Assembly: GCA_965153455.1 (NCBI GenBank)
Contig: OZ234493.1
Span: 7,182,213-7,246,212, forward strand
Origin: Sphagnum compactum
Lineage: Eukaryota; Bryophyta; Sphagnopsida; Sphagnales
DNA length: 64,000 nt
Direction: 5' to 3'
The notes beneath the pieces were generated by a model. That model saw only the letters and a list, made by a program, of their open reading frames with translations. It had not been told where the DNA came from and did not search any database. Of the stretch, positions 25,022 to 39,000 are shown in pieces. The position numbers and the translations under genes were made by a program. How positions within the stretch are numbered: position 1 is the stretch's first letter; each line of letters opens with the position of its first letter.

Positions 25022-28000
25022 GAGCTATTGGGTGGGGACAGTCAGGCACCTGCAAGCTATGAAACAAAAATCCAGATCATCTAGCAGAACCAGGTTCAGT
25101 CAGTAGGCCCATATTCAAGTGAGTCTTTCCTCCTTTGGTATGCCTTTTGATTCCCAAACACAATTTGTGGTGCTTATGGATACATCTGACTACAAAATTT
25201 AGCCTTCACAACAACAACAAAAACTCCAATTTGCATTGATGGTAACATCCAAAAGATGGGTTAATCTCACTTTGTTGTTAGAGATCAGCAGCAATAAAAT
25301 GGCCTGTACAACAACACTGTACATTGGATGAAGTACAGCTTTTAAACAGTGTGCAAATGGGTTTGGACCAGTGTTGCGTAGGTACCCAGTTTAGCGGGTT
25401 AGAATTCAATTCCAGTTAGTAAAAATCAAACTGGAACTGGATCTGCTTTCTGGAAGTGGTTCAAAAACCAGGAATTTGCATAGGATACAATGATCTTCAT
25501 CACAAAGCACACTTTACAATCAACGACTCACTTCTGATTAGTCGGCCATAATGATTAACATAACCGATGGCACATAAATAATCCCTCACCTTAATCTGTC
25601 CAATCTTTTCCATGATTATGGCTGGGGTAGGGTTTAAGCTTTAGGGTTTAGGGCTAGGAAGATTATTAACATTCTATGTGGGATGTGATGAAACACCAAG
25701 TTTTTTTTTTTTTTTTGAACGGCACAAATGAAAAAAAAATCATTGCAAAGATGAACACTAACTTTAGAGGGCCAAATAGGCCGGTCAGTGAGTGGACATG
25801 GTTGTTGTTCTATTAGTCACTTACTGAAGTGATCCGAAGTTTTGACAATCCTTTTTTAAAGTTCTGACAATCTCTTTGGTTGTGACAGACAGTGCAGTGT
25901 CCTATTTTTTAATCTCTCATAACAGACAAACATTTTGCTATTTTATCACAGCTTTTACGACACACCACATGACCTACAAATATGTATGCTTTTTAGTTCA
26001 GGGTCATGGGTATTGGACCCACCCGTGTGTGTGTGTGTTTGCAGTTTGCACATCAAGCGAGGCACTATCATGAAGAATGGGCTTTGGGGGAGTTTCATAA
26101 AGAATGGGCTTATTGCTTACAGACAGAGCATGGTTATAGTTGAATTGGGATTATAAAATGGATGTCTGTGTCCCCCCGCATCAGATCCCATTTGCAGTAG
26201 TAGTGTACCCAACAGAGGTTTTGCAGTAAAAAAAAATTCAGAACTTAAGTGATGCTCAGAAGACAGCTAAGGATATTATATTTTCTCCCTTCTTTTTTCT
26301 CTGGTCCATAAACTATTGAAGGCCACTCACTACGGTAAATGGGTGTTGTTGATAATGGAAAATAGACTTGTTTCTATTATGAACTTATTAAAAGGCTCTG
26401 GTTTCAGCATAATGAAACTGACTACCATGTGAGTGCCAAAAGCCTGAGAATTATAACTTTTCCAAATCTGCAGAGATGACAAATTCACCCCCCGCAAAAC
26501 AAAAAAAAAAGAAGGTGGTAGTTGCTTGCTGCTGGTCAAGCTCAGCTCAAGATTCCTCTGAAGGGTTTTAGCCTGTTAAGTTTATGACTGGGTGTGCAAG
26601 TGGTGGGGTAGAGGACGTGGGGGAGAGAGGATCTTGCCATGTTAAGGTGCTATTGCATGTTCTGACTCTTTAAAAGTTTTGCAATCCAAAAACAGAGACA
26701 CTAGAGACTTCTGCAGCAGCACTGACACCCGCAAAGCTGGTAAGAATGGGGTTTTAACATCCTGTGAGACTCATATCACACTATGTCCATCTTCAGATTC
26801 CGCCACACAGTTTGGACAGTTTGCAGATGATGGGTGTGCAATACATAGCTGAACACCAAGGTTAGCTTTGGGACAAGAATACCAAATAAACAAAAAAAGA
26901 GGTGTTGTGATCTATCTTTCTTTCTTTCTTTCTTTCTTTTAATTTAACGTCAATACCCGGACCAGAGAGATCCATTTGACAACAATTACATAGTTGACTT
27001 GAGCAAAACACTCCTATCTATCGAAATTACACTATCCATCCCGCATGGTGCGCACTGGAAGGCAGCATAGACATTTTGGTCACTATTACAAGTGCATGAT
27101 CATCACCAGAAAGAAGATTAAATATTCATGTAATGTGGTCAAGGAAACTGATATATAATCTACCATCCCCAGACCTTAATGTATAGATACATACATGTAT
27201 TGGGTTGGGTTGTAACTGCCTTGATACTTGAGATTTGTTTTGGGCTACAAAAACACTTTTTCACATGTTTTTGAATTTTGAAAGCCATGCTCAATATCTG
27301 TCATGGAAGACAATGTTATCATCTGACTTTCATTGCTTCAAGGAGAATCTTGGTAAAGCAAAGTACAACTTGAGTGGGTGGTAAGATCAAGGAAGAAAAG
27401 CCCCAAAACTCAATCAATCCAAAGGTGGTTCTGCATTGGAAAAGCTTTATCAAAGTTACATATTGTTGGGATTGGAAACCTTTTTAAGCCTTATTGTTCT
27501 TCCAGAAGCAGTCTTTAAAAAGTGTTTGAAGGGCTATTACATTGAGAGGTCAACCATGATGTTCCCCCATCTATGGCAAATTACAAGTCTATAAAAACTT
27601 CAATCCAAGCAAAGGTAACCTAAATGACTAGCATTTGTACCTCGATTATCAAGTAAATTCCTTGTATAGTTATCATGTACATTGCCATCACATTGTATTT
27701 ACCTTCATCACGTAAAATGGATCAAACACATTGATTTCAACCCAACTACTTATTTGTAACATCCAAGTGGTGAATGTTCTCGGTTCCATGCAATGTTGTT
27801 CAAATCTTATAATTGTTGCAATAAAGAAAAAAACCTACTTTTTTATTTATTGGGCATACAACGATCCCAAGGATTTGATAGACAATAACGTTATTCATAA
27901 AGTCCCCCTTATTAAAGGATGAGAACCCCTAGTTCAGGTTGGATAGGGATGAGAGATTTAACATGGTTGCCAAAAAAAGGAAATGACATGGTGTGAAACT

Positions 28001-29680
28001 AATTTTTGTACCAAAATCAATGCAAAAACTAGTTTTGGTACCTTGCTTCATTTTTTTTGGGTCATTTTTGCACGAAAGAGCTAGTGCTCAAACTCTTGCA
28101 CAACCAACTCAAGGTTTTTAAATATATATATCTTTGCAATTGTGAATGTGTGAGGATGTAAAGAGGTAAGAAAATGAGACAATGACCATGATGGGAGTTT
28201 GGTTTTGAGATTTTCATCTTGTGTTTGTGAAAGCAAAGGATCTATGAGTGTGAAGGGTCTCGATAGCTTTCACGAGCAATGAACATGGAACAAGAGTGTG
28301 GAGACTTGAGGATTGACAATTTCAGCAAGGTGGTGACCTCATAAAACGAACTACAAAGTGGAGCTCCAAATTGCATAGTGGAGCATTGTGACTTTTGTTT
28401 CAAGAAGTTGCAAATCACAAGGAATGTCCAGGTCTCAAGTTTCAAATGTGAGGATTAAGTTTGCATTTGAACTCTCCAATCTCTAAACACCATTCAAGAT
28501 GGTGTTAGTAAAAAGTTCTAGGGAAGGCAAATATTTTTTTACGATTGTCATTCATTAAACTTGAACCTTTGGTATGCTTTCCTCTTGATGTTGTAGTCTA
28601 TTTTTATGTTCCACTTGAAGTTTTGTGGGGTTGTTCAAAAGTTGACTTATACATGGTTAGCATAATTCCTCCCATTGAAGTTCCTTCAAACTTAACAATT
28701 CCATTTGAGCTTTTAAACAACAATCTTGAAATGTGATGTCCCAATATCAAAAACTTGCAATTCAACTCACAAGCAACTTGTTGCCTCCTTTCATGGATGC
28801 CTTAATTCCAAACTACAACTAACCATGACCCCTTCCATGTTTTGGCATCTATGTTGAGTAAGCAAGGCATGGTTTAGGGTTGTAGGTGAGAATGTGTTTT
28901 GGAATAAAAAATTATTAGAATTGATCGTAAACTACACGTTGATTCCATTGCAATTCATGGCATTGTTAAGTGATCTCTTCAAGAGCACCTCAAATTTGAA
29001 GTATGTTGTTTGAAATCATGATGACATAATACTCATTGCATATGATTCAAACATAAAATCATACAAAGATTTTAGCTTCAAATTGGAAACCTTTAAGTAG
29101 AATGGAGTATTTTGGACTTTTTTTTTTTTGCATTGGAAACTCACTTTGGTGTGAAATGAAAATGAAAAAGGTTTTATTAGTATTACTTTTTGTAAATTCT
29201 TGAAGGTTGGAACTTTATTGTGAGCAAATTGGACCTTCATGGGTATTCATAACATCACTGTTGTGTAAATTTGGGGGACTAAAAGCACATTAGAGTCCCT
29301 CAAAATTGTTGTCACGAAATAGAATTTTTACATTTCAAAAAATTGACAAGATGTGTACACCAAACTTGATTGTGAACTTTGAGGAGATTTTAGAAGTTTG
29401 GAAATTGGTTTAATTAATTCTTTTTTTTTAAATCAACAAAAAATGAAATTTTTGTATGTGATGAATATATTTGAACCAATATAATACTTGTTGTAAAGTA
29501 TAAAAATTGATAACTATACTTTTAAAATGAGGTTATAGGTGAGATTTTTGTATGAAAATTTAAGGGAAGAATGAAAATGATATAAGAAAAGATAATCCAC
29601 CAATTGTTTTGAAAATGATTACTTTTAAAAAAATATTTTGGTCAAAGAGAAACATGATTTTTCAATGTTGGTAAACCATA
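25021..29680. other. Intergenic DNA without a supported gene
   Basis: There is a telomere-like motif at 25640-25653 and a (TTTC)n run near 26920-26940. Open frames here (for example 25876-26156, 28545-28736) are short and show no recognisable domain. Composition between 25.0 and 27.5 kb is less A+T-rich than the flanks, so an unrecognised non-coding transcript or old insertion cannot be excluded. Confidence 0.35.
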
Positions 29681-29689
29681 CAAACTTTA

Positions 29690-30115
29690 TTATTGAAAGG
29701 TCCCATTTGTGTTGTAGACTTGAAAAAAGACTTGAAGTGGATTTTGAAGGTACTAGTCGTGTTGTAGATTTGGAAAGATGTGATTTTGGGTTTATAATGG
29801 ACTCAAATTGAATTTTAGAAGGGGCATTTGTGATGTAGACCTGGAGAGAGGTTAAGGAGGTTTTGTAATGGATTAATATCCTCATTTGAACGCCCAATGC
29901 TGATTTGATGTGTATATAAGCATGGAGAAAGGTTTTGTGGTGCTTGGGTATTCACCTGATTTGAAAATCCAAAGGTTCTATAGGGGTATATATTGGTTTA
30001 AATTTGAATTTCCAAAAGTTATACAATGGTTTGCATTGACCTCATAATTTGAACTTCAAGAGGTTTTATAATGTTTGGGTATGTACCTTATTTGAATGGT
30101 TATTAAACATTTTTG
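29690..30115. repeat. Degenerate tandem repeat, unit roughly 70-100 bp
   Basis: The phrases ATTTGAA, CCAAAGGTT or TCAAGAGGTT, TATAATGG or TACAATGG and TTGGGTAT recur in the same order several times, as do GTGTTGTAGACTTG, GTGTTGTAGATTTGG and GTGATGTAGACCTGG earlier in the stretch. Copies have diverged strongly, so unit length and copy number are approximate. Confidence 0.5.
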
Positions 30116-31140
30116 GTAGTTTTGTGACTTGGGCTTTATAGAGATGATTTGTGTGAAATAAAAAGCATTTTGTGCATTTAGTCTAGAGAGGTTTCTCTAG
30201 TTATGGCCCTAAACATGACAAATGATCATGAAGAACTAAAGTGGATGGTGTAAGGGACTTCATTTGAGTTAAATGCAAAATGCAAAGTCTTGATTAATGA
30301 ACCAAAGGTTAAAGGTGCCATGCAAGGAAACAACCCTAGTGCAAATGATTGTGAAATCCTTCCATTTGAACATCATGGCCATGAGTTATAACTGTCGCTT
30401 TACATTTTACTTTGAAAACAAAAATCATATAACTTGATTGATACCGTTTCTTGTTTGGAAGGGACATATGGTGAATAAGAAGGTCACTTATCTTGACAAT
30501 TTGTTTCAAAAGGACTTTTTGAAGGATCAACTCTAGGATGTTTTGAAAAATTGAAGACATATCACATTGAATGAAGAGGGGAATGAAAATGTGGTGCTAA
30601 ATGTGATGAAGTACTAGCATAGTTTTTAAAAATGGATTATTTTACCCCAAAAAATGACTGAATTTTCTAATTAAAGAATGCCCAAAATGATAGGTGTAAA
30701 ATCCACCTTGTCAATCTGGACAAGTTGATTTGGATGTCATTTAACTAGGGTGATTTTTTTAATTGGCAAAGTAGGAGACCATTTGACTGGCAAAGAATGG
30801 ACCATTTGACTAATCAAATTTGTACCTAAATTAAAATCATTTTTTTGGACTATTATTATTAAATATTCTATAAATAGGTAAATTGTCATAAGTTTAGTTG
30901 GTCATAAAAAGATAAACATGCATGTAGGTGGTAAACTTAACCTAACATATTTACCTTAGCCTACCTAGCTCTTTAATTTAACCTACCTACCATGGTCCCC
31001 TTAGGCATGCACATAAGTTACAAGTATGATAAATTAATTCTTTACCAAGGGTCTACACCTTTCAAAGGTGATAATTTTTGTTAAATTTTTAAATTTTTAA
31101 TACATGTTTAATTCACATCATTATTTATTTTTGTAGATAA

Positions 31141-31440
31141 TTAATTAATAGGTTAGAGGTGGGTTGGTTAGTAAGTAGGTTGCAAGATGCATGATAGGTA
31201 GGTAGAAGAGATAGGAAATAGGTACATAAGAGGAAAAAGGTAAGTAGGTAGGTAGGTAGGTAGACCTAAGCTACACCTATTTAACCTAGGTAGTAGTTAG
31301 GTAGGTGTGTAAGTAAGGAAGTAGGCCTAGGCTACCTACCTACTTAAATCTACCTATTTAACCTAGGTAATAATTAGGTAGGTAGGTAGACCTAGACTAC
31401 ACACCTAACTTAGGTAATAGTTGGCTAAATTTGGCCTATT
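31141..31440. repeat. GTAG-rich tract with 78-bp tandem units
   Basis: A (GTAG)n run near 31244-31264 leads into units sharing ACCTATTTAACCTAGG (31276 and 31354, about 78 bp apart) and a third, more diverged copy near 31400. Inverted motifs such as GGCCTAGGCTACC give local palindromes. Similar short motifs occur at 5270-5340 and 6770-6840. Confidence 0.65.
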
Positions 31441-33370
31441 AACTATCATAATATGTTCAATTTGATTAGAAAATCATTGGTCATTTTGACCAAACTTTTT
31501 TTTTTTTTTTGGTTTAATTTGACTATCTATGTCACATTTCAACCCATTGGCCATTTTGACCAAGGTGGTTATTTTTTTGTTCAACTTGACTATATGTTTC
31601 ATTTGATAAGTAGTCAAATAGGTCATTATAGTCAAGTTCATTAATTAAAAAATACACATGTCATTCAAGTCACGGGCCTCTAGTCATAATGAACATGAAT
31701 CAAAGTGAACAAGGTACTCAACTAAGGAACCTAAAAAACCATGGATTGTATTAGTGGATGGACATGTTGTTCAAAATGTTATCAAAAGGAAACAAAATTT
31801 GATTGATGGTGTAGATTTAACCCACCCACAATATTGACCCCTTTATTCTTACTTTCCATGATTTTGTAAACAAGTTTATTTCAACCCCATGTTTTACTAT
31901 AGGCCCAAGCTTTGCATCTCATCCAATTGGCAAGGCAATGACAAAGGCGAAATTATTATAAGTGTAATCCATGAGCATTATCGCCATGGCACGAAAGATG
32001 TAGGTCAACAATAAAGATGTCAAAAGTAAATATGGATGTTATCATTGATAATAAAAGATAGTTTAGGGTTAACATTATCAAAGCAATTAGTGACCTACAA
32101 ACTTTGATAGATATATGCAAAATTTAGCAAAGGTTCAAAAAATGTTGAACCTATGACTAAAAGTCTCCATCCTAGCCGTAATCAATGGGTCATTTATGTG
32201 GCCCCCAAGGACTTCATTTGTGAAGTCCATTTGGCATTTCTGCAAGAAATTAATCAAAATAATTGTAGTTTTGAATAAGTGACTATACTTCGGTTTTGTT
32301 GAATAAAAATGTTTCATGAGGCTTCTCAATTTGAAAAACCCCCAATTCCCCATTCCACTTGTATTCCATACCCTACATGCATTTTACTATATGCATGCAT
32401 TGCATGTAAGGCATGCATAGGAAAAAATCCTCACCTCCCAAATTGTTGCATCACAAACATCACTTCATGCATAAACCTTGGGTCCCCAATAAATGCTCAA
32501 AATATGTCCTTGTGTACAAAAAATCACAATAATTTTTGTACAACTTTGATTAATGAAGGATGATGACATCATGATAAAAGTTAAGGTACCCATTTTCTAA
32601 GTAAATGAATAATCAATGGTGGTCAAGGACCATAATGTTGTTCCTACAATGCATATTTTTTCATCCATTGAACCACAAATTGTGGGCTTGAATATTTGAT
32701 GAATTTTGATTGATATGATGGATTTTGATTATTTATGGATCTTGATAAAACTTCAATTAATGAACCTGATATAGATTTGGAATTCGAAGATATGTGTATC
32801 GAGGTAGCCTACTCCTCACCAAGGGTTTTTTAAAGGTTTTTCAAAGGTAGCCAAGGTGGCTAGGGCTTTGCAGTCTAGGGCTAACATACCACCTATAAAA
32901 AAAATTTATATATTTTTAATATCACCGTTTTGTGGGCAAAAATGAAGCCATTTTATATTTTTTTATGCTAGAAGGTTGCTTGCTACAAAGTTGTTACTTT
33001 CAATTTTGGAAGTGACCATATTTTCCTACAAGTATAAAAAATGGTGAAAATTTTGAAAATAAAATAAAATTGGCATCCAAGAGATTAAACAAGTGGAATT
33101 TATCTCATATAAACATCAAAATCAAAATCTACCAAGGGAATTGAACCCTAATCCAAATGGATCTTACCCATTGCAGCAAAAAATAGGCTTGCAAAAGAAA
33201 CACACACACACAAAAACATAGTTATTAGTCTAGTAAAAATAACAAAAACATACCAATTGTCAATAAACACATATCAAAACTAATAACAAGTTATAAACTA
33301 CAAAAGCAAGATTTTGAAGCACAAAAAAGGTTTGGAATATGGGGGAGCAATTTTTTTCTTAAAATCTTGT
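31441..33370. other. A+T-rich intergenic DNA
   Basis: No gene is supported. The minus frame at 32135-32353 is open, but I could not match it to any family. The stretch leads into the hAT-like remnant on the minus strand and may hold its 3' flank, but no terminal inverted repeat or 8-bp target duplication was recognised. Confidence 0.35.
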
Positions 33371-33375
33371 TATTG

Positions 33376-36085
33376 TTATGCTACCCTTTGAACCTTCTTT
33401 TGTGTCCATGATCTCATTATTGTAGAAAATGGGAAATTTTCCAAAAAATAATTTTTTTGTGCATACATATGCAATACTGAATCTAAATATTTAGCAAATC
33501 GATTTCTCAACTTGCTTTTAGTGAAGGATAAAGTAGAGAAACACATCTCATCTTCCACACTCCCCAAAACCATAGCCATAAAAAGTTCAATGAACTTTAG
33601 CCACTCAAGTAACTTATGATAAAAAAATTGATTACTAGCAAACAATGCCCACATCTTTGAACATAGGTTACATTTGTGGGTGATTTCATTGCCATTACTG
33701 CATTAGACATCGTAGTCATCTTGAAGAAAGATGTTTGTTCATTCAACTTAGCCTCATCAAGCAAGGTAGGAATAAAAACTTGGTTGGGACCAATGTGTTT
33801 CCCATGACAATAATGCGCCTTTAACATACCCAATTGTGTAAAGAATATGTGTTCAACTTTTACTTGAAACCAAAATTGAGGGTAAATAATGCTAGTGGCA
33901 TTCATTCATTCTTGTGATGGAAACCTTTTTTCCAATTCTTCAATGAGGCCATGAGCAACATTGTTGCCACTACTACAAAATGTGGGTGCAGTTCATTAGT
34001 CCCCATTCATTAAATTGGTCAGTGAATTCATTGCATCCCCACTAGGTCTCATTCATTGCAACTAGTGAATTGACTCAAAATCCAATGAAATAACTTGGCA
34101 TACAAGGACACCTTTTGTTGTAATGTGCATTGTTTTTAAACATCTTGCACAACCACCAGCTAGTCATCCTTGAAACCCAATTCAAACACCCTTTTAATGT
34201 GTAGTGCTTATACAACATGTAACTCCTCCCATGAAACTAAAATGTTGCATATTCAATCCTTGAAGATGGTTTATTAACCCAAACATGATGTAAAACATGT
34301 TTCACAATGGTCCATGTGCAATGTCTAGAAATCGATCAAAATATTATGCCCATACCAACTTGTTTGCTCATCATAATACATTCAATAAAAATCCCTTGAC
34401 AACTTTTGACAATAACAATAAAATCACAAATAAAGGCATATTGAGTTTGAGCAAACTTAGAAAGACTTTGAACACATTCCAACATAAGGATGAAGCAAGC
34501 AAAACCCCAAAAAACCTCAATATCGCAAAGTAGATTTAGATTTGTTTTGGTAGATTCATTTGACACTTGTTCTTGAAACATTTGATCACCAAGGTCTTGT
34601 ACTCGGTCAAATGTACTTGGTAGGAGAAAGCATGGAAATCCAACATGTCTTGACACTGTGAAGGGTCTTCAAAGCTTTATGCTCCAAAAATTCAGCCAAC
34701 TTACATTTGTCCAAAACATACTTAGGGGATGTATAATAATAATTGTACACAAGTTGTCATAGAGCTTTAATCTTAGACACTAATGGCATTTTGGAGAGCA
34801 TATGAATAACAAGATTATTTTAGTGGGCAACACAATGCACCCCTAACATGAAAGGGGCATGTTTTCCCTTCAACTGTGTGATAACACCAATCTTAACCCC
34901 TTGAAAAACTAACACACCATTAGCACCAAAACTGATTAGTTTAGAAACCAAATGAGTATCGGAAAAGCTTCCATTCTATAATAAGCTTGTCATAATCACC
35001 TGAGTTAAGTTGTTTGCAGTACCACAAAACAACACTTGTTCCAATGTTAGCAAAGTAGGTATGTATTTTCAACCTTCAACCACATACGCATGAACAACAA
35101 TCCACCACTAGTAATTCACAGTAGTGACTTCATCAATAGACACAGAAAGGAACTTTGTTGATTAAACAACTAAGCATGTTTTTGTGAGCATAATTTCATG
35201 CATGCATTTGACCATTGTCCAAACACTTGTGTCATTCTAGTGATTTCGAAGGCTCTTTGGGACTTGTAGAAAATCAAATAATTTCCTCATGCTTTCATAA
35301 TCTATAATTGGGTGCCCATGTTTCAAAACATGATAAATTGTCACAAACTACACAAATCTATGTTTTTGTTTAGAATTTGATGACCAAAAACATAACTTTT
35401 TGATGATCCAAGATGATTAAGAACATAACTTTTACCATGCAATGTTATAAACTAACATTTCTTGGCATTTAGCTAGTCAAACTCAAATAATACTCACCTT
35501 TTGTTACCCTTGGCTTAGCTTTGCAAGAACCTTTTGAAGACCTATGTGTTTTTGAAGGCTATTAAACTTGGGGACAAGCAGCTTTTCACGTTTCTTTACA
35601 TCAATACAAATTTTACATCTCACCATCGACAACTTCCCATTCAAACCAACAATTATTTTTGCCCAAGGCAATTTGGCAACCCAAACATCTTAAAAACTTG
35701 ATTAAGTTCCCATTTAGGCTTCCCAAGTTTTTTGTAAGGGCCATGAGGAACATAATATGTGAAAGCATGAACTTCTTCCCCAGTAGTAGTAGTGCCATAG
35801 GAAGAAGCTACAAACATTGACACATAAAGGATTGTAAGGTTTTGTTGCATTGTAGTAGTCAAACCATGCTTTGACAATTGTTCAACAACAAACGCATCAT
35901 GACAAACTTGGAAAAAAAATGGTGAAATAAAAAATTTGTTAGAGGTTTTAAGGGATCCATACCTCAAATCGAAAGCACAACACAAAAGTAAGTTGAATTT
36001 CAAAATTGCACAACATGTAGGACGTTGAAAAAATTTACAACAACTTGTAGCTTTTTGAACCTTCAATGTTACACAACAATTCAAT
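33376..36085 (-). pseudogene. Broken hAT-like transposase (BED/TTF finger to hAT dimerisation region)
   Basis: Read from high to low coordinates on the minus strand, the landmarks of a plant hAT-like (ZNF862/DUF4371-type) transposase appear in order. They are a finger-like VRCKICIDVKKREKLLVPKF with a following His near 35.6-35.5 kb; SFGANGVLVFQG, VITQLKGKHAPFMLGVHC and AH near 34.9-34.8 kb; CNLLVIHMLSKMPLV-like helix text; a KTCWISM block near 34.65 kb; SKFAQTQYAFICDF near 34.45 kb; YPQFWFQ near 33.88 kb; and the C-terminal dimerisation signature GSVEDEMCFSTLSFTKSKLR near 33.5 kb. The frame changes several times and in-frame stops occur, for example after GVHCVAH. It is therefore a dead copy. 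A frame at 37012-37266 (minus) with KLTLEQKLLNFFVYMKHDN may belong to the same or a neighbouring element. Confidence 0.75.
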
Positions 36086-36089
36086 TCAC

Positions 36090-39000
36090 AAGCAATGATA
36101 GAACTTCTAAACTAATTAGGAATCAACGATAAAAACCAATGAGCATTAAGCTAACATTCAAAACTGAGGTTGTGCTTGGTTATGACAATCGTCAACATAC
36201 CCAAGCATGCCTAAGCGCTATGAACTTATTACAAGCTACAATAACACTAATTGGGATTTTGATCTTCAAAAAACAAATTTGTTTCGATTTATAATCCAAC
36301 AATTGACATTCGCAAGCAATAGTTTGATGATCGATCTCATATCCACCTTGAGTCACGCACCAAGCTCCAAGTAGTGAACACCTTGAACAATTTTTTGAAA
36401 ATGAAATCATAAAGAATTGAAATCTAGATGTTTAAAGCTTCAAAACAATTTAACAATAAACCTTGTTGACACATAATGAAATTGTAGATGCTGCAAAACA
36501 AATATCTTGTCGTTGCTCCAAAATCTAGATAAAATGTTGATTCTAATAGTCACATTCAATAGCCTGAAAATTTACTAAACCTTCAACCTTGTAGATAGTA
36601 GGCGGTTACATACAGATTCCTAAAAATGAAAGGGGGTGGCGAAGCTTTGAGTAAAACTTTCGCAAAAGGCGATGAAGTGCAAGGAAAGACTATTGAAAAA
36701 GAAGTGATCCATGATCATTACACATTAAAACTTGGCATCCAAAGGTTCACACAAATTGCGATTGGCAACAACAAACCTAAGTCGTTTGTTGACATCCTGG
36801 CCTTAAAACTTAAAGCAATGTCAGTTCTTGGTGAATTTGGCAAAATTCAACCTAAAATCATAATGGGGAGGTCGAATATCAAATTTTTGGGTAAAAAATA
36901 TGCAAAATTTTGCCATTAAAAAAATACTTGCTCTTCACCAATAGGTTATTGAATTTGTCAACTATGGCTTCATTAATGTGAAATGCAATGAAAACATATT
37001 ACATTCTTCTTCTAATTCCACATCAAAGGATCATACATGTTATCATGTTTCATATACACAAAGAAGTTGAGTAGTTTTTGTTCTAAGGTCAATTTAGATG
37101 GATGCCTAATGACAATGTGAACCTCATTAGTGAATTTAACATAACCTATAATTGTGGGTATCATAAGTGTTGTTAGGTCATCAAATTGTAACAAATTAAA
37201 ATTTATCAAGGTTTTGAACAAACCTACAATTTTTTGTATTGTGGCAAGCACATTATGAACACCCACATTTTAATCCATCAGCTACTTAGCACCCACTTCC
37301 AATTCATTTTGCATTGAATAGGTCCCCTATGTAAACAACTATAACTATAGCCACAAACATAATTTAATGTTACATGCCCATGGTTTGGAACATTTCTTCA
37401 TCGCTACTTGATGATGAACTAAATACATCACCCATGGAAGAAGAGGCATGACTCAAAAAATAGTTGTGGAACATAAGAAGAAATGAAAACATCTATTAAA
37501 AAAATAAAGCAAGAAAAAATGAAAAACCTTTCTAAAAAATGAAAAGCACTAAAAAAAATGAGAGGGAACCCAAATGGAAAGGATTAGAGCTCGCAAAAGT
37601 GAAAATGAAAAATAAATAAAAGTGGGAAAAGTTCATTTATAAAGAACTCCATGTAGAAGAAACCCTAAAAATCACCTTTGGTAATCCATAGTGCAAACTC
37701 TAAAAAATTTCTAAAGTGAAAACCTCAAAAACTATGTTTCAAATTTCTAAAAAAATATTAAATCCCTATTTCCACCATCAATCCCTAATTTTTTTAAGTC
37801 TCGATAGACATGTAGAGCATTGTGACACTATAGGGGATACAATGCCTTGTGTGGTGGTTTGAGTTGCGATAAAGTCCATGGTGATTTTGCGATTCAATTT
37901 TGATAGGATATTTCATTTAATTTATTTTGTTGTTCAAGAAGAAAAATTTCCATGATTGAAGGTCTCATTTTTTTCACAATGGATGAAATTCATGATCCAT
38001 CATCACCTAGTTCATTGTTCATAAATGAACTTCATCCATTTGTTTGTTGTCCCTATAGGGACCTACAATAAAGAGAATAATGCCTCCTTAAGGGGTCTAT
38101 GCAACATATCAGATCTTGAATTTAATTTTGGTGTAAACTTTATTAAATTCCTTTGTCAATAATTTCATGCAAATAAAAGGGCCTAGGGTTTTCCTTTAAT
38201 TCAAAAAGTTTCCATGGCACATTTTTCATATTAGGAATTCATGGTAATACCATTTTGCAAACCTATGGCGTACATCATTGATGAACATAAACTTGAAACA
38301 TGATCTTGCAAACCTTATGTGGTAGATTTTGTGTTCATGATAATTTTCATGTTTGTGATTGCATTTTCATTGACACATGTGATAGCATTACCATTATATT
38401 GCTTCAATATTTGTTGATATTTGTGGAAATGTCATTAAAAAATATAACACTTCAAATATATTAACTTATGGGGAACACATGTTAATAACACTTCTTAAGG
38501 GACATAACAATTACAATAAGTGTAATCACATGAACAAGAACAACAAGTGTAATACATGCTCAATTTTTCATGTTTGGAAGCGGTAATTAAATTGATTGTA
38601 AAAGTATAAGATTTTTAATATAATATAGTTCATAATATATCATTGGAACATATGAATAATCTAAAAAATATCCAACGAATAAAAAGCTGTCAAAAACATT
38701 TATTGAACATTGTAACATGTGTTTTTTAACATTAAAAAGATTTATAAATAGACTTCAAAACTTTTGATGATTACATATATCTTGATTTTTTTTACATAAA
38801 CCTTGACATAATAATATTTTTAAATAATTTAAATTTTTTGAAGAATTTTTTAAAAATTAAAAAATAATTCCTTCAAAAGTAGTCCCCTGAGAAGGCAGGT
38901 GTGGTTGTTATCATGTTTGCACCGCAACCTAAATTTCAACTAATAATTGTTGGGTAAGAATGGAAGAAAAGAAAAACCCTTTGATCTTGAAGACTAACAC

